The notes under the pieces: generated by a model
Told to the model about the DNA's origin: nothing
The model's input: the letters and a program-made list of their open reading frames with translations, nothing else
Database searches by the model: none
Made by a program: the position numbers and the translations under genes
Assembly: GCA_035527715.1 (NCBI GenBank)
Contig: DATKZY010000096.1
Location: forward strand, 1-64,000
Direction of reading: 5' to 3'
Length of the DNA stretch: 64,000 bases
DNA from: DSUN01 sp035527715
GTDB lineage: Bacteria > Planctomycetota > PUPC01 > DSUN01
In this document: positions 10,301 through 19,500 of the stretch, in pieces
Layout of the letters: each line of letters begins with the position of its first letter
Position numbering within the stretch: the stretch's first letter is position 1

Positions 10301-12551
10301 GGCGGACGAGGCGCAGAAGCTCGCCGCCGCCGGCCGCATGGTCGAGGCCAAGCGCCTCGCCTCCGAATCCCTCGCCTACAGCTCGAACATCCATCCCGTC
10401 ATCCGCAAGAATGCGTCCGACGCGGTCGTCGGCATCCTGTTCTACCTCCTCCTGGCCGTCCCGTTCGCCCTCTTCGCCGAGAAGCTGCTCGTCGGCCACC
10501 CCGACCTGCGGGTGCAGGTGGCGGTCCAGGGCCTCATCTTCCTGCTGTTCTTCCTGGCGTTGCGGGCGGTGCACCCGGCGGTGCAGCTCGTCCGCAGCCC
10601 GTACGTGATCCTGCTGGGCTTCATCACGTTCGCCCTCGCCGCGATGGTCACGGCGTTCCTCGGCGGGCGGTTCAAGAAGAACCTGGCGGAGTTGAGCCGC
10701 CGTCGCCAGGAGCGCGCCGAGGCGGCCGACGTGTCGCGCGCGGGCGCGGCGGCCACGGCGTTCGTCCTCGGGCTGTCGAACCTGCGCAAGCGCCCCGTCC
10801 GCACCGGCCTCACCATCGGCACCCTCATCCTCACGACGTTCGTCATGCTCTGCTTCGCGTCGTTCAGCTCGGACGTTGTTGACGTGGAGTTCGCGCTCGG
10901 CAAGGCGCCCTACACGGGCCTCCTGGTGCGGGACCGTGGCCTGAAGAACGTAGCGGATGCCGCGGCGCCGCTCCGAGAACTCTACGGCGAGGACCACGTG
11001 ATCGTCCAGCGCGACTGGGCTGGGAACCTCGAGATTCCCTGGGGGAAGGCGCCCGAGCTGGCCGCGTTCACCGTCGCGTCGGTGGCAGGCGAGAAGACGT
11101 TCGAGGCCACGGCGAACGCGATTCTCGGCCTCAGCCGCCGCGAGCCCGACGTGACGCCGGTCAAGGGAGCCTTCGACGTGCTCGTCCGTTGGTTCGAATC
11201 GAACACCGAGCTGTCGTGCTTCCTGTCGCGGGCGATGGCCGACCAGTTGCGGGTGGCCGACGAGGCGGTGGAGAAGGGCACGGCGACGGCCAGCGTCGGC
11301 GGCCGCAGCTACACGGTGCTCGGCATCTTCGACGGGGCCCGGCTCGACCGGGTGACCGACCTCGACGGCCAGCCGCTCTTGCCCGTGGACATCTTGTCGG
11401 TCCGCAGCCCCGCGCAGGGCGCAGCGGCCTACAGCGAGGAGGCGACGGAAATCCCCGAGAACGTGCCTCGGCTCGCCGCCGACCGCGTGGTCATCACGCC
11501 GGTCGAGGCCATGCCCTCGCGGACCCTCACCGCCTCGGTCGCCGTGGCGTTCCAGGGCATGGACTACCGTGCGGCGCGGCAGGCGATCACCACGCACCTC
11601 GAGCGGTCCGCCGAGCCGACCTATTACGGCCTCGACGGCGTGGCCTTCTACGGCGGCAAGTTCCGCATGCAGTCGCTCGAGGGCGTGCTCGACCTCATCC
11701 TCCCCATCATCATCGCGGCGCTCACGGTGCTGAACACCATGCGGGGCAGCGTTTACGAGCGGCGGGGCGAGCTGTACGTCTTCAACGCCGTGGGGCTTTC
11801 GCCGAACCACATTCGGTCGCTGTTCCTCGCCGAGGCATCGGTCTACGCCGTGGTGGGCGCGGTGGGCGGCTACCTGCTGGCACAGGGCGCGAGCACGGCC
11901 CTCAGGGCCGCCGGCCTCACGGCGGGGCTGGCGATGAACTACTCGAGCCTGTCCAGCGTGCTCGTGAGCGTGGTGATCATCCTGGTCGTGCTCGGCTCGA
12001 GCCTGTATCCCGCGCGAATGGCCGCGCGCCTCGCCGCCCCCGCCGAGACGATGACCCGCCGCCGCGAGACCGCGGCGGGCGATGCCATCGAGCTGGATCT
12101 GCCTTTCACCTTCAACCGCCGCGACCGCGTGGCGATTGTGCCCTACTTTGTGGACTGGTTCGGGGACTACGGCGAGGGCTCGGCGGGCGAGTTCTTCTGC
12201 TCGCCGCCCGAGTGCGGCATTCGGGCCGACGAGGCGGGCCAGGCCGAGCCCTTCGTCGAGACGACCACCTGGCTCAAGCCCTACGACCTCGGCGTGAGCC
12301 AGGCGGTGAGCCTGGTTGTGCGGACGATACGCGGCGTGGGGACACGCCGCCCACAACAGACGGGCGACAACGTGGCCACGGTGGTGATGACGCGCAAGAG
12401 CGGCGACAAGGAGTCGTGGGAGCGCTGCTGCCACGCCTTCGTCGGCCTGCTCCGCAAGCGCTTCCTCACCTGGCGAGCCATCCCCGATGAGGAACGCGAA
12501 CGCTTGCTCGAAAGGGGGAGGCGGATGTTGGAGGCTGGCCAAGACGCGTGA
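7383..12551 (+). CDS. Giant fusion: degenerate M28 peptidase-like domain plus FtsX/MacB-type permease
   Basis: The 1722-residue protein starts with a membrane anchor (residues ~7-25). Residues ~60-350 look like an M28/PA-type metallopeptidase fold. The zinc-site region is degenerate: the usual H-x-D reads YCD (near nt 8208), the 'GADD' region reads GAQQACGAA, and the EE motif reads GHG. Residues ~1005-1090 carry three hydrophobic segments. A further segment near residue 1135 follows LRKRPVRTG. Residues ~1435-1560 contain a canonical FtsX block (TVLNTMRGSVYERRGEL ... AVGLSPNHIR ... YPARMAARLA). A soluble C-terminal domain of ~150 residues follows. The ATG is preceded by GGAGGG at 7365-7370. 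It probably works with the two ATPases downstream as an export or lipoprotein-release type ABC system. The first ~500 codons use more A/T third positions than the rest. Confidence 0.75.
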   Translation: MRKLLSNAALTLVLGGLCIAALFAFNRAAAPQPCILPPSGVEPPDYKAIAASVTEEGLLNGLRSLCSGPSRCPGVLVRDPQNPGPDVPEDWRWTAEERYVKHTLRGLGFAVYLQPFEVTVPRGEATIESSVELKGIEIHPMEPNWFRTACTPHLGLTGKVFRGEKGLAREFRDVDLRSNFVLLPLGTPWITVAGMGAAAVLYYDDGKQLAGARWGDHVDASVSVPRFFVTGDAASLVGNTVTIRSKVWWTEWGDPNLVAVLDVPNPEGEAVVVNAYCDSYSYVPNLAPGAQQACGAAALLSLARHLSDEKGRLKRSVILLATQGHGQGLAGIREFFRVLGARERREEAIREAEAEEQETLVGYRLARDVAKVAMDDAYWTATTRETENAFWVGKDDSVRRAFYDVLAGFADRELMASVEEVTQRRVDWVRDNLAVRDTEGNETNSFSAYNEARKRQLAAQAALARPPWRLKEQWLNPLGTPADETRDRPQVVKNLIFDAGCRAAEASHRNDKAIARRKLARALGRYQRLLFLGLDLTARSGRIGLVCGEPKQVSACMPADAEVAAQFRLAADRLQAADPSLDYAKTKKGQRRFANLLRGNDTKDLGFATEWYGAPSYFESLAALWAGYPAFSLVTLDDNRETLGTPFDTLDALLKPPASPDEEPPLRNLCVVTRLVTAAVSQLARGHGRIVPLARGSDLTTIRGEVVSQVGDSLTPNHPMPGALVRFGPPLVSGRPTVVPPGVGTDWVVTADWRGRFELPCVWPTALSQDWGAEVDIDAAVVRPEDGEVTWTLSTPKSGEGAPYAVRRVRLAQYQKSQATAVVFRAAPVQMFPMADPATLRPYAGFDFLETKSMAPPQDFKTESSGGTHVCFVPPDSRLYFTFKKGQRRNPSLMEIRAFALGASGPADGSQLEGAPEITGNGYFAADSPSITNLELDASLSMAQVNARRTRLQDRYGMADDMVLRYNEKAEGLADEAQKLAAAGRMVEAKRLASESLAYSSNIHPVIRKNASDAVVGILFYLLLAVPFALFAEKLLVGHPDLRVQVAVQGLIFLLFFLALRAVHPAVQLVRSPYVILLGFITFALAAMVTAFLGGRFKKNLAELSRRRQERAEAADVSRAGAAATAFVLGLSNLRKRPVRTGLTIGTLILTTFVMLCFASFSSDVVDVEFALGKAPYTGLLVRDRGLKNVADAAAPLRELYGEDHVIVQRDWAGNLEIPWGKAPELAAFTVASVAGEKTFEATANAILGLSRREPDVTPVKGAFDVLVRWFESNTELSCFLSRAMADQLRVADEAVEKGTATASVGGRSYTVLGIFDGARLDRVTDLDGQPLLPVDILSVRSPAQGAAAYSEEATEIPENVPRLAADRVVITPVEAMPSRTLTASVAVAFQGMDYRAARQAITTHLERSAEPTYYGLDGVAFYGGKFRMQSLEGVLDLILPIIIAALTVLNTMRGSVYERRGELYVFNAVGLSPNHIRSLFLAEASVYAVVGAVGGYLLAQGASTALRAAGLTAGLAMNYSSLSSVLVSVVIILVVLGSSLYPARMAARLAAPAETMTRRRETAAGDAIELDLPFTFNRRDRVAIVPYFVDWFGDYGEGSAGEFFCSPPECGIRADEAGQAEPFVETTTWLKPYDLGVSQAVSLVVRTIRGVGTRRPQQTGDNVATVVMTRKSGDKESWERCCHAFVGLLRKRFLTWRAIPDEERERLLERGRRMLEAGQDA

Positions 12552-12622
12552 CGCGTGACGCGTGATCAGAGAAGAACAGAACCGCGCTCTTCTGGTCACG
12601 GGTCACGCGTCACAGGTCACGC
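12543..12622 (+). repeat. GTGACGCGTGAC-family inverted repeat overlapping a stop codon
   Basis: The left arm (12543-12574) is three near-tandem GACGCGT units. The right arm (12589-12622) carries the complement, GGTCACGCGTCAC. The stop codon of the M28-FtsX gene (TGA 12549-12551) is inside the repeat. The same family recurs at 16611-16690 and 46253-46276, again at stop codons. Confidence 0.8.
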
Positions 12623-12640
12623 ATCAGACGGGCGAACACA

Positions 12641-14668
12641 GTGAGCGACGAGCAACCCAACCCGAACCCCTCCCACCTTGTCGTTGACAAGGAACTGGAG
12701 GAATACCGGAACCTCGTGGAGACGCCCACGAGCTTCGGCTCGGGGTTCACGTGGACCTCGGTGTTCGGCGCGCTGTTCTGCGGCCTGCTGATGTTCCCGG
12801 GCGCGATCTACCTGGGGCTGCTGTCGGGCATGGGGATGAACGCCGCGGCCACGTGGGTGACGGTGATCGTGTTCTCCGAGCTGGCGCGGCGGGCGCTGCG
12901 GGCGATGACGCGGGAGGAGATGGTCATCCTGCTGATGGTGGCGAGCGCGATGATCGGCGGCAGCGCGCTCATCCCCGGCGGGCCGTTCGGCCAGCTCATC
13001 TGGCGGCAGTTCCTTGTCACGTCCGACGCGGCGCGGGACGCCGGGCTCTACGGCCGTTTCCCGTCGTGGTTCGCCCCCGCGCCCGATTCGCCGGCGCTGG
13101 TGGACCGCACGTTCCTGCACTCCGACTGGGCCGTGCCCATCGCCCTGCTGGTGTTCATGACCGTCATCGGCTTTGTGAAGCAGTTCACGCTCGGCTACGC
13201 GCTGTTCCGCCTGTGCTCGGACGTCGAGAAGCTGCCCTTTCCGATGGCGCCCGTGGGCGCGCAAGGCGTCACGGCCCTCTGCGAGGGCGAGAAGGGCGAG
13301 CGCACGTGGCGCTGGACGACTTTCTCGCTGGGCGCCATGCTCGGCGTGGCCTTCGGCATCGTCCAGGTCGGCGTGCCCGCCGTGTCCAGCGCCTTCCTCG
13401 AGAAGCCGATCCTCATCCTGCCCATTCCGTGGTTCGACCTCACGCGGGTCACCGAGAGCATCCTGCCCGCGACGCCGACCGGGATCATCGTGGACATCGG
13501 GCTGATCCTGGTGGGCTTCGTCATCCCGTTCTGGGCCGTCGTCGGCTCGGCGCTCTCGGTGGGCATGACCTTCGTGCTCAACCCCATCCTCTACCGCGTC
13601 GGCGTGCTGGCCTCGTGGAAGCCGGGGATGGACACGATCAACACGCAGATCTGCAACTCGATTGATTTCTATTTCAGCGCGGGGATCGGCATGGCGCTGG
13701 GCGTGGCGGCGGTGAGCGTGTTCCAGACGGTGCGCCAGCTCCGCAAGTCGCTGCGGGAGCTGCGGGCGCGGCGGCGGGAGGGCGGGGGCGGCTCGCTCTG
13801 GGCGACGCCGCCTGGGCGTGGCGACTGGTCGCTGAAGCTGTGCCTCGCCGGCTACGCCCTGGCGGCGGGGGCGGTGGTGGTCGCCTGCAAGCTCCTCGTG
13901 CCCGGCTTCCCGGTGTTCTTCCTCATCCTGTTCGCTTTCGTCTACACGCCGCTGACGTCGTACCTGAACGCGCGGATCTCGGGCATCGCGGGGCTGCACA
14001 TAGACATCCCATTCGTCCGCGAGGCATTCATCCTCCTCTCGGGCGCGCGCGGCGTGGACCCCTGGATCGCGCCGATCCCCATCGAGAACTACGGCGGCAT
14101 GGCCCAGAGCCTCCGCACCCTCGAGCTGACCGGCACGAAGCTGACCGGCCAGGTGAAGGCCTGGCTGCTCACGACCCCGCTCATCTTCGTCCTGTCGTTC
14201 GTGTTCTGGAGCTTCCTGTGGAAGGACGCGCCGATCCCCTCCGACCTCTATCCCTACGCGCAGAAGATGTGGGACCTCAATGCCAAGAGCACGATGATCC
14301 TCTGGACGGCCACGACGGGCGAGCCGGGCACGGTGACGCTCTTCGAGCGGTCGTTCCATCCCGAGTTTCTGGGGGCAGGTTTCGGCTTCTCGGTGCTGCT
14401 CTTCACGGTGCTCTCGACGTTCGGGCTGCCGACGATGCTGGTCTACGGCCTCGCGCGGGGCTTGGGCGCGATGCCGCACGGGCTGTTGCTGGAGTTGACG
14501 GGCGCCCTCCTCGCGCGCTTCTATCTCCACAAGCGGTTCGGCCGCAAGCCGTTCCTGCTCGCCGCCCCGATTCTGCTGGCGGGCTACCTGGTGGGCACCG
14601 GCCTCATTGGCATGGCCGGCGTTGCCATTCGCCTGATCACCTCGGCCATCTCGATGGCCCCGTTCTGA
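12641..14668 (+). CDS. OPT/DUF6785-like polytopic membrane transporter
   Basis: The 675-residue protein has roughly 12-14 hydrophobic segments. An N-terminal cytoplasmic stretch (~30 residues) precedes FCGLLMFPGAIYLGLLSGMG, which recalls the first helix block of OPT-like transporters, and the motif DVEKLPFPMAPVGAQG parallels the RFSFPMVVLP block of the other membrane protein in this island (nt 4677-7268). The two are therefore probably distant paralogues. The start is GTG 12641, placed just after an inverted repeat; no strong ribosome site precedes it, which suggests readthrough coupling or a slightly different start. It lies between the two FtsX permeases, so it is likely part of the same functional unit. 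The substrate is unknown; the family includes peptide and metal-chelate transporters. Confidence 0.7.
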   Translation: MSDEQPNPNPSHLVVDKELEEYRNLVETPTSFGSGFTWTSVFGALFCGLLMFPGAIYLGLLSGMGMNAAATWVTVIVFSELARRALRAMTREEMVILLMVASAMIGGSALIPGGPFGQLIWRQFLVTSDAARDAGLYGRFPSWFAPAPDSPALVDRTFLHSDWAVPIALLVFMTVIGFVKQFTLGYALFRLCSDVEKLPFPMAPVGAQGVTALCEGEKGERTWRWTTFSLGAMLGVAFGIVQVGVPAVSSAFLEKPILILPIPWFDLTRVTESILPATPTGIIVDIGLILVGFVIPFWAVVGSALSVGMTFVLNPILYRVGVLASWKPGMDTINTQICNSIDFYFSAGIGMALGVAAVSVFQTVRQLRKSLRELRARRREGGGGSLWATPPGRGDWSLKLCLAGYALAAGAVVVACKLLVPGFPVFFLILFAFVYTPLTSYLNARISGIAGLHIDIPFVREAFILLSGARGVDPWIAPIPIENYGGMAQSLRTLELTGTKLTGQVKAWLLTTPLIFVLSFVFWSFLWKDAPIPSDLYPYAQKMWDLNAKSTMILWTATTGEPGTVTLFERSFHPEFLGAGFGFSVLLFTVLSTFGLPTMLVYGLARGLGAMPHGLLLELTGALLARFYLHKRFGRKPFLLAAPILLAGYLVGTGLIGMAGVAIRLITSAISMAPF

Positions 14669-14690
14669 GGAAGACAGGAGGAGGAATGAT

Positions 14691-14793
14691 AGGGAACGCA
14701 GGAATGCAGGAAAGGAGAAGAGGCATGGGGACCGCGAAGCCAGTCGGCCTGGCCGCTCATCTTTCTTCTCCTGGTTTCCTGGCTTCCTTATAG
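14691..14793 (+). repeat. Imperfect inverted repeat (purine-rich arms) between two permease genes
   Basis: The left arm, AGGGAACGCAGGAATGCAGG onward (14691-14722), pairs imperfectly with the pyrimidine-rich right arm 14760-14793 (TTCTTCTCCTGG and TTTCCTGGCTTCC). It starts 23 nt after the stop of the OPT-like gene and ends 13 nt before the ATG of the next permease. Confidence 0.65.
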
Positions 14794-14805
14794 GATCTCT
14801 TGACG

Positions 14806-15816
14806 ATGCAGGAGCAGACCATCCTCTCAAGCGCCGACGTGCAGGACCAGGTGATCCTGCCCCTTCGGGTCGCCGTGGGCATGTGCCTGCGGGGCATTCG
14901 CACGCGGCTGGGGCGGTCGGCCATCACGCTGTTCGGCGTGGGGCTGGGCATCGCGTTCCTGATGGCCGTGCTGTCGGGCTTCCACATTCAGCGGGCGATG
15001 ACGGCCGAGGCAGCGAAGGCGCGCGACGTCGAGCGGCGCCTCGCCACGCTGCGGAGCGAGGTCGGCACGCTCAAGGGCAAGGCGTTCCTCGTGGCGGCAC
15101 GCGAGCCGGGCGAGGCCGACTCGGCCTTCCTTCGCGCCCTCGCCGCGCAGGGCGCGGCCGTCCACGCGACCACGCTCGCCCAGCCGTCGGACGTCAGAGT
15201 CAGCGGCGCCCTGCTCCTGGGCAACTACGAGCCGCTGCTCGCGTCCGCCCCACCTGCCGTGCTCGCGGCGCAGCCGCTCTTCGCCTTCGGGAAGCCGACG
15301 CCAAAGGCAGCCGAGCGCGTGGCGGCAGCCAGCGGGCGGCTGCGGCATCTCGGCATCGAGCTGCGTCCCGAGGAAGTCGCCCAGGCGGCCCGCCGCGAGC
15401 GTCAGGCCACGTATCGCATGGCCTGGATCGTCGCGGTGTCGCTCCTCATCACGGTCGGCTGCATCGCCAACGCGATGTTGATGTCGGTCACTGAGCGCTT
15501 CCGCGAGATCGGCACGATGAAGTGCCTGGGGGCGCTCTCCAGCTTCGTCGTCAAGCTCTTCCTCATCGAGAGTCTGCTGATGGGCCTGGTGGGCGCGGTG
15601 CTGGGCGTGCTGCTCGGCGTCGCCTTCCCGCTGCTGGCCTACGGCTACACGTTTGGCGCGGCCAAGGTGTTCGTGGCCGTGGATTTCGCGACGCTCGGCC
15701 TCTACGCCCTGCTGTGCGTGGCGGCGGGGGTCGTGCTGGCCATTGTGGCGGCGATCTATCCCGCACGGGTCGCGGCGAAAATGGTGCCCGCCGCGGCCCT
15801 GGCGTCGCATGTCTGA
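14806..15816 (+). CDS. FtsX-like ABC transporter permease (MacB/LolC type)
   Basis: The 336-residue permease has the family layout: N-terminal cytoplasmic tail, one TM helix (ITLFGVGLGIAFLMAVLSGF), a periplasmic domain of ~170 residues, then three TM helices. The block TVGCIANAMLMSVTERFREI followed by TMKCLGALSSFVVKLFLIE is the FtsX signature near the coupling helix, and the protein ends with AAIYPARVAAKMVPAAAL. ATG 14806 is preferred over the in-frame TTG at 14800. Two ATPase genes follow immediately, the first only 14 nt after the stop. The periplasmic domain is smaller than that of MacB. Confidence 0.85.
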   Translation: MQEQTILSSADVQDQVILPLRVAVGMCLRGIRTRLGRSAITLFGVGLGIAFLMAVLSGFHIQRAMTAEAAKARDVERRLATLRSEVGTLKGKAFLVAAREPGEADSAFLRALAAQGAAVHATTLAQPSDVRVSGALLLGNYEPLLASAPPAVLAAQPLFAFGKPTPKAAERVAAASGRLRHLGIELRPEEVAQAARRERQATYRMAWIVAVSLLITVGCIANAMLMSVTERFREIGTMKCLGALSSFVVKLFLIESLLMGLVGAVLGVLLGVAFPLLAYGYTFGAAKVFVAVDFATLGLYALLCVAAGVVLAIVAAIYPARVAAKMVPAAALASHV

Positions 15817-15830
15817 TCTGGAAGCAATCT

Positions 15831-16610
<780 letters not shown>

Positions 16611-16613
<3 letters not shown>

Positions 16614-16690
16614 CTCGTGACGCGTGACGCGTGGTCGGAACGCAAGCTGGCTTGCTCTCTTCCTGTCACGCGTCACGGGTCACGCGTCAC
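16611..16690 (+). repeat. GTGACGCGTGAC-family inverted repeat starting at a stop codon
   Basis: The left arm (16611-16633) begins with the TGA stop of the first ATPase and continues CTCGTGACGCGTGACGCGTG. The right arm (16665-16690) is its near-complement, with about two mismatches in 23. The spacer is ~31 nt. Same family as 12543-12622. Confidence 0.85.
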
Positions 16691-16722
16691 GATGCCTGAA
16701 CCGAAGGGATTGGCTGGAGCAA

Positions 16723-17469
<747 letters not shown>

Positions 17470-17476
17470 CACGAGC

Positions 17477-17555
17477 GCGGAAAAGACACCCGCTGTCTTT
17501 TGCCGGAACGGCCCTGCGGGTGCTTCGCACAAAAGACAGCGGGTGTCTTTTCCGC
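17477..17555 (+). repeat. Perfect 26-bp inverted repeat, each arm itself a hairpin
   Basis: Arms 17477-17502 and 17530-17555 are exact reverse complements. Each arm contains AAAAGACA-CCCGC-TGTCTTTT, an 8-bp hairpin with a 5-nt loop, the REP-pair (BIME) architecture. It begins 8 nt after the stop of the last ABC gene, where it could also act as a transcription terminator or mRNA 3'-end stabiliser. Confidence 0.9.
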
Positions 17556-17620
17556 TTGCCTCTCTGTGGCGCGAATGTGCTACTCACAGTCCCTGCTCGC
17601 ATCCGACACGAGCCGCGCGC

Positions 17621-17649
17621 TTGACCGCGGCGAACGGGATGCCTATGAT
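17621..17649 (+). promoter_or_regulatory. Predicted sigma70-type promoter for the GH32 operon
   Basis: TTGACC (17621-17626), 17-bp spacer, TATGAT (17644-17649). The predicted start of transcription is near 17656, about 80 nt before the GTG at 17739. Confidence 0.6.
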
Positions 17650-17738
17650 GGCTCACCGAGGTCCCGCGAGCGCAGCGGTCCACGGGGCCAAACGTCCAGC
17701 CTGGCGGCTCCGAGCACCTGAGCTGGCACTGCTGGGAC

Positions 17739-19493
17739 GTGACGGACCTCGCCGGCAGAGAGGCTGCGATCCAGGTCGCGGACAAGCGCACCGGCGGCTG
17801 GGGCCACATCAACGTGGACCACATCATTCAGAGCGACAGGAAACGCGAGGAGAAGCCTGCCATGCGGGAACTCGTCGTCGAGAAACGCTACCTCCACCTG
17901 CCCGTGAAGAACGGCGCGGCCAAGCAGCGGATGAAGGTGTCGGTGGGTGACAAGATCGTGGACGAGTTCGACATCGAGCTGGCCGACGGCGAGCCCGACT
18001 TCTGGGTGTTCCTCGACATGGCCCCCTACAAGGGCCAGAAGGCCACGATTGATGTCGGCCGTCTGCCCGAGGAATCCAAGGGCCTCGCCGCCATCACCCA
18101 GGCCGACGACGTGCCCGACGCGGCGAACCTCTACAAGGAGAAGTACCGCCCGCAGTTCCACTTCTCGTCGCGCCGCGGCTGGAACAACGACCCGAACGGC
18201 CTCGTCTTCCATAAGGGCGAGTACCACCTCTTCTACCAGCACAACCCCTACGGCTGGAACTGGGGCAACATGCACTGGGGCCACGCCGTCAGCAAGGACC
18301 TGGTGCACTGGACCGAGCTGCCCGTCGCCATCTACCCCTTCCGCTATGGCGACTGGGTCTACAGCGGCAGCGCCATCGTGGACAAGGAGAACGCGGCGGG
18401 GTGGAAGAAAGGCGACGAGGACGTGATCGTCGCCGCCTACACCAGCACCGGCCGCGGCGAGGCCATCGCTTACTCGCTCAACCGCGGCCGCACCTTCACC
18501 GACTACGAGGGCAACCCCGTCGTCAAGCACAGCGGCCGCGACCCCAAGCTCATCTGGTACGCGGGGTCACATCTTCATTTCGCACTTGGCGGCAAAGTGC
18601 CAAATGAAGATGTGACCCCCGGACACTGGGTCATGGCCGTCTACGACGAGCACGAGGGCAAGCGCTGGATCGCCTTCCACACCTCGCCGAACCTGAAGGA
18701 CTGGACGTTCCAGAGCCGCACCGAGGGCTATTTCGAGTGCCCCGAAATCTTCGAGCTGCCGGTGGATGGCGACAAGTCGAAGACCCGCTGGGTCATCTAC
18801 GCCGCCGACGGGGCCTACGCCGTCGGCTCGTTCGACGGGAAGACCTTCACGCCCGACCACCAGGGCAAGCACCGCTTCAACTGGGGCAATTGCTTCTACG
18901 CCTCGCAGACCTTCAGCGACATCCCCCCTGAGGATGGCCGCCGCATCCAGATCGCCTGGGGCCGCATCGGCCACAAGGACATGCCCTTCAACCAGATGAT
19001 GAACTTCCCCGTCGTCCTCACCCTGCGGACGACCGACGAAGGCGTCCGCATGTTCGCCGAGCCGGTCAAGGAGATCGCGCTTCTGCACGCGAAGAAGCAT
19101 TCGTGGAATGGGCTGACGCTGAAGGAGGGCGAGAACCCGCTCAAAGGCATCGAGGGCGACCTGTTCCACATCGTCGCCGAGTTCGAGCCGGGCGACGCGG
19201 CGCAGGTCGGCTTCAGCCTCCGGGGCACCCCCGTGGCCTACGACGCCAAGGCCCAGCAACTCGATGCCAAGGGCTGCAAGGCCGCGCTGAAGCCCGAGGG
19301 CGGGAAGATTCGCCTGGAGATGCTCGTGGACCGCACGTCGGTCGAGGTCTTCGGCAATCGGGGGCGCGTCTACATGCCCGTGGGTGTCATCCCGCCCGAG
19401 GACAATCGCTCGATCGAGGTCTTCGCCCGAGGCGGCGCCGCGAAGATCGTCTCGCTCGAGGTCAACAAGTTGCGTTCCGCCTGGCAGAAATGA
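17739..19493 (+). CDS. Glycoside hydrolase family 32 protein with an in-frame palindrome insertion
   Basis: The catalytic set is present: WNNDPNG (nucleophile Asp), RDPK (transition-state Asp) and ECPE (acid/base Glu), so it is likely an active fructan- or sucrose-type hydrolase. A DUF4980-like domain (RELVVEKRYLHLPVKNG...) precedes the five-bladed propeller, and a C-terminal beta-sandwich follows. GTG 17739 opens with the tail of an upstream domain (TGGWGHINVDHI) that in relatives is preceded by more protein and a signal peptide; here both are missing. ATG 17862, after GAGGAGA, is an alternative start. Codons 18564-18619 are a palindromic repeat inserted directly after RDPKLIWYAG, adding about 19 residues near the active site. 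The sulfatase gene follows 7 nt downstream. Confidence 0.85.
   Translation: MTDLAGREAAIQVADKRTGGWGHINVDHIIQSDRKREEKPAMRELVVEKRYLHLPVKNGAAKQRMKVSVGDKIVDEFDIELADGEPDFWVFLDMAPYKGQKATIDVGRLPEESKGLAAITQADDVPDAANLYKEKYRPQFHFSSRRGWNNDPNGLVFHKGEYHLFYQHNPYGWNWGNMHWGHAVSKDLVHWTELPVAIYPFRYGDWVYSGSAIVDKENAAGWKKGDEDVIVAAYTSTGRGEAIAYSLNRGRTFTDYEGNPVVKHSGRDPKLIWYAGSHLHFALGGKVPNEDVTPGHWVMAVYDEHEGKRWIAFHTSPNLKDWTFQSRTEGYFECPEIFELPVDGDKSKTRWVIYAADGAYAVGSFDGKTFTPDHQGKHRFNWGNCFYASQTFSDIPPEDGRRIQIAWGRIGHKDMPFNQMMNFPVVLTLRTTDEGVRMFAEPVKEIALLHAKKHSWNGLTLKEGENPLKGIEGDLFHIVAEFEPGDAAQVGFSLRGTPVAYDAKAQQLDAKGCKAALKPEGGKIRLEMLVDRTSVEVFGNRGRVYMPVGVIPPEDNRSIEVFARGGAAKIVSLEVNKLRSAWQK
18563..18619 (+). repeat. 57-bp palindromic element inside the GH32 gene (copy 1)
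   Basis: The arms 18563-18587 and 18594-18619 share GGGGTCACATCTTCATTT with one conserved internal mismatch (C opposite C) and a GGCGGC centre. It is translated as SHLHFALGGKVPNEDVTP. Other copies lie at 32756-32812 and 62239-62295, each exactly 57 bp. Confidence 0.95.
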
Positions 19494-19500
19494 GGGAGCC

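Noticed and set aside
8721..12599. Very long minus-strand open frame (1292 codons) opposite the M28-FtsX gene
   Set aside because: It is a shadow of a GC-rich gene: low-complexity His/Arg/Ala/Gly composition, no domain motif, and no ribosome site. The opposite strand has clear FtsX motifs. The same holds for other long antisense frames such as 2936-4750, 12617-14830, 31036-33711, 47842-50355 and 61836-63998.
16624..16722. N-terminal extension of the second ABC ATPase from TTG/GTG-type starts at 16624
   Set aside because: The codons are derived from the GTGACGCGTGAC repeat and give no conserved sequence; ATG 16723 has GGAG upstream.
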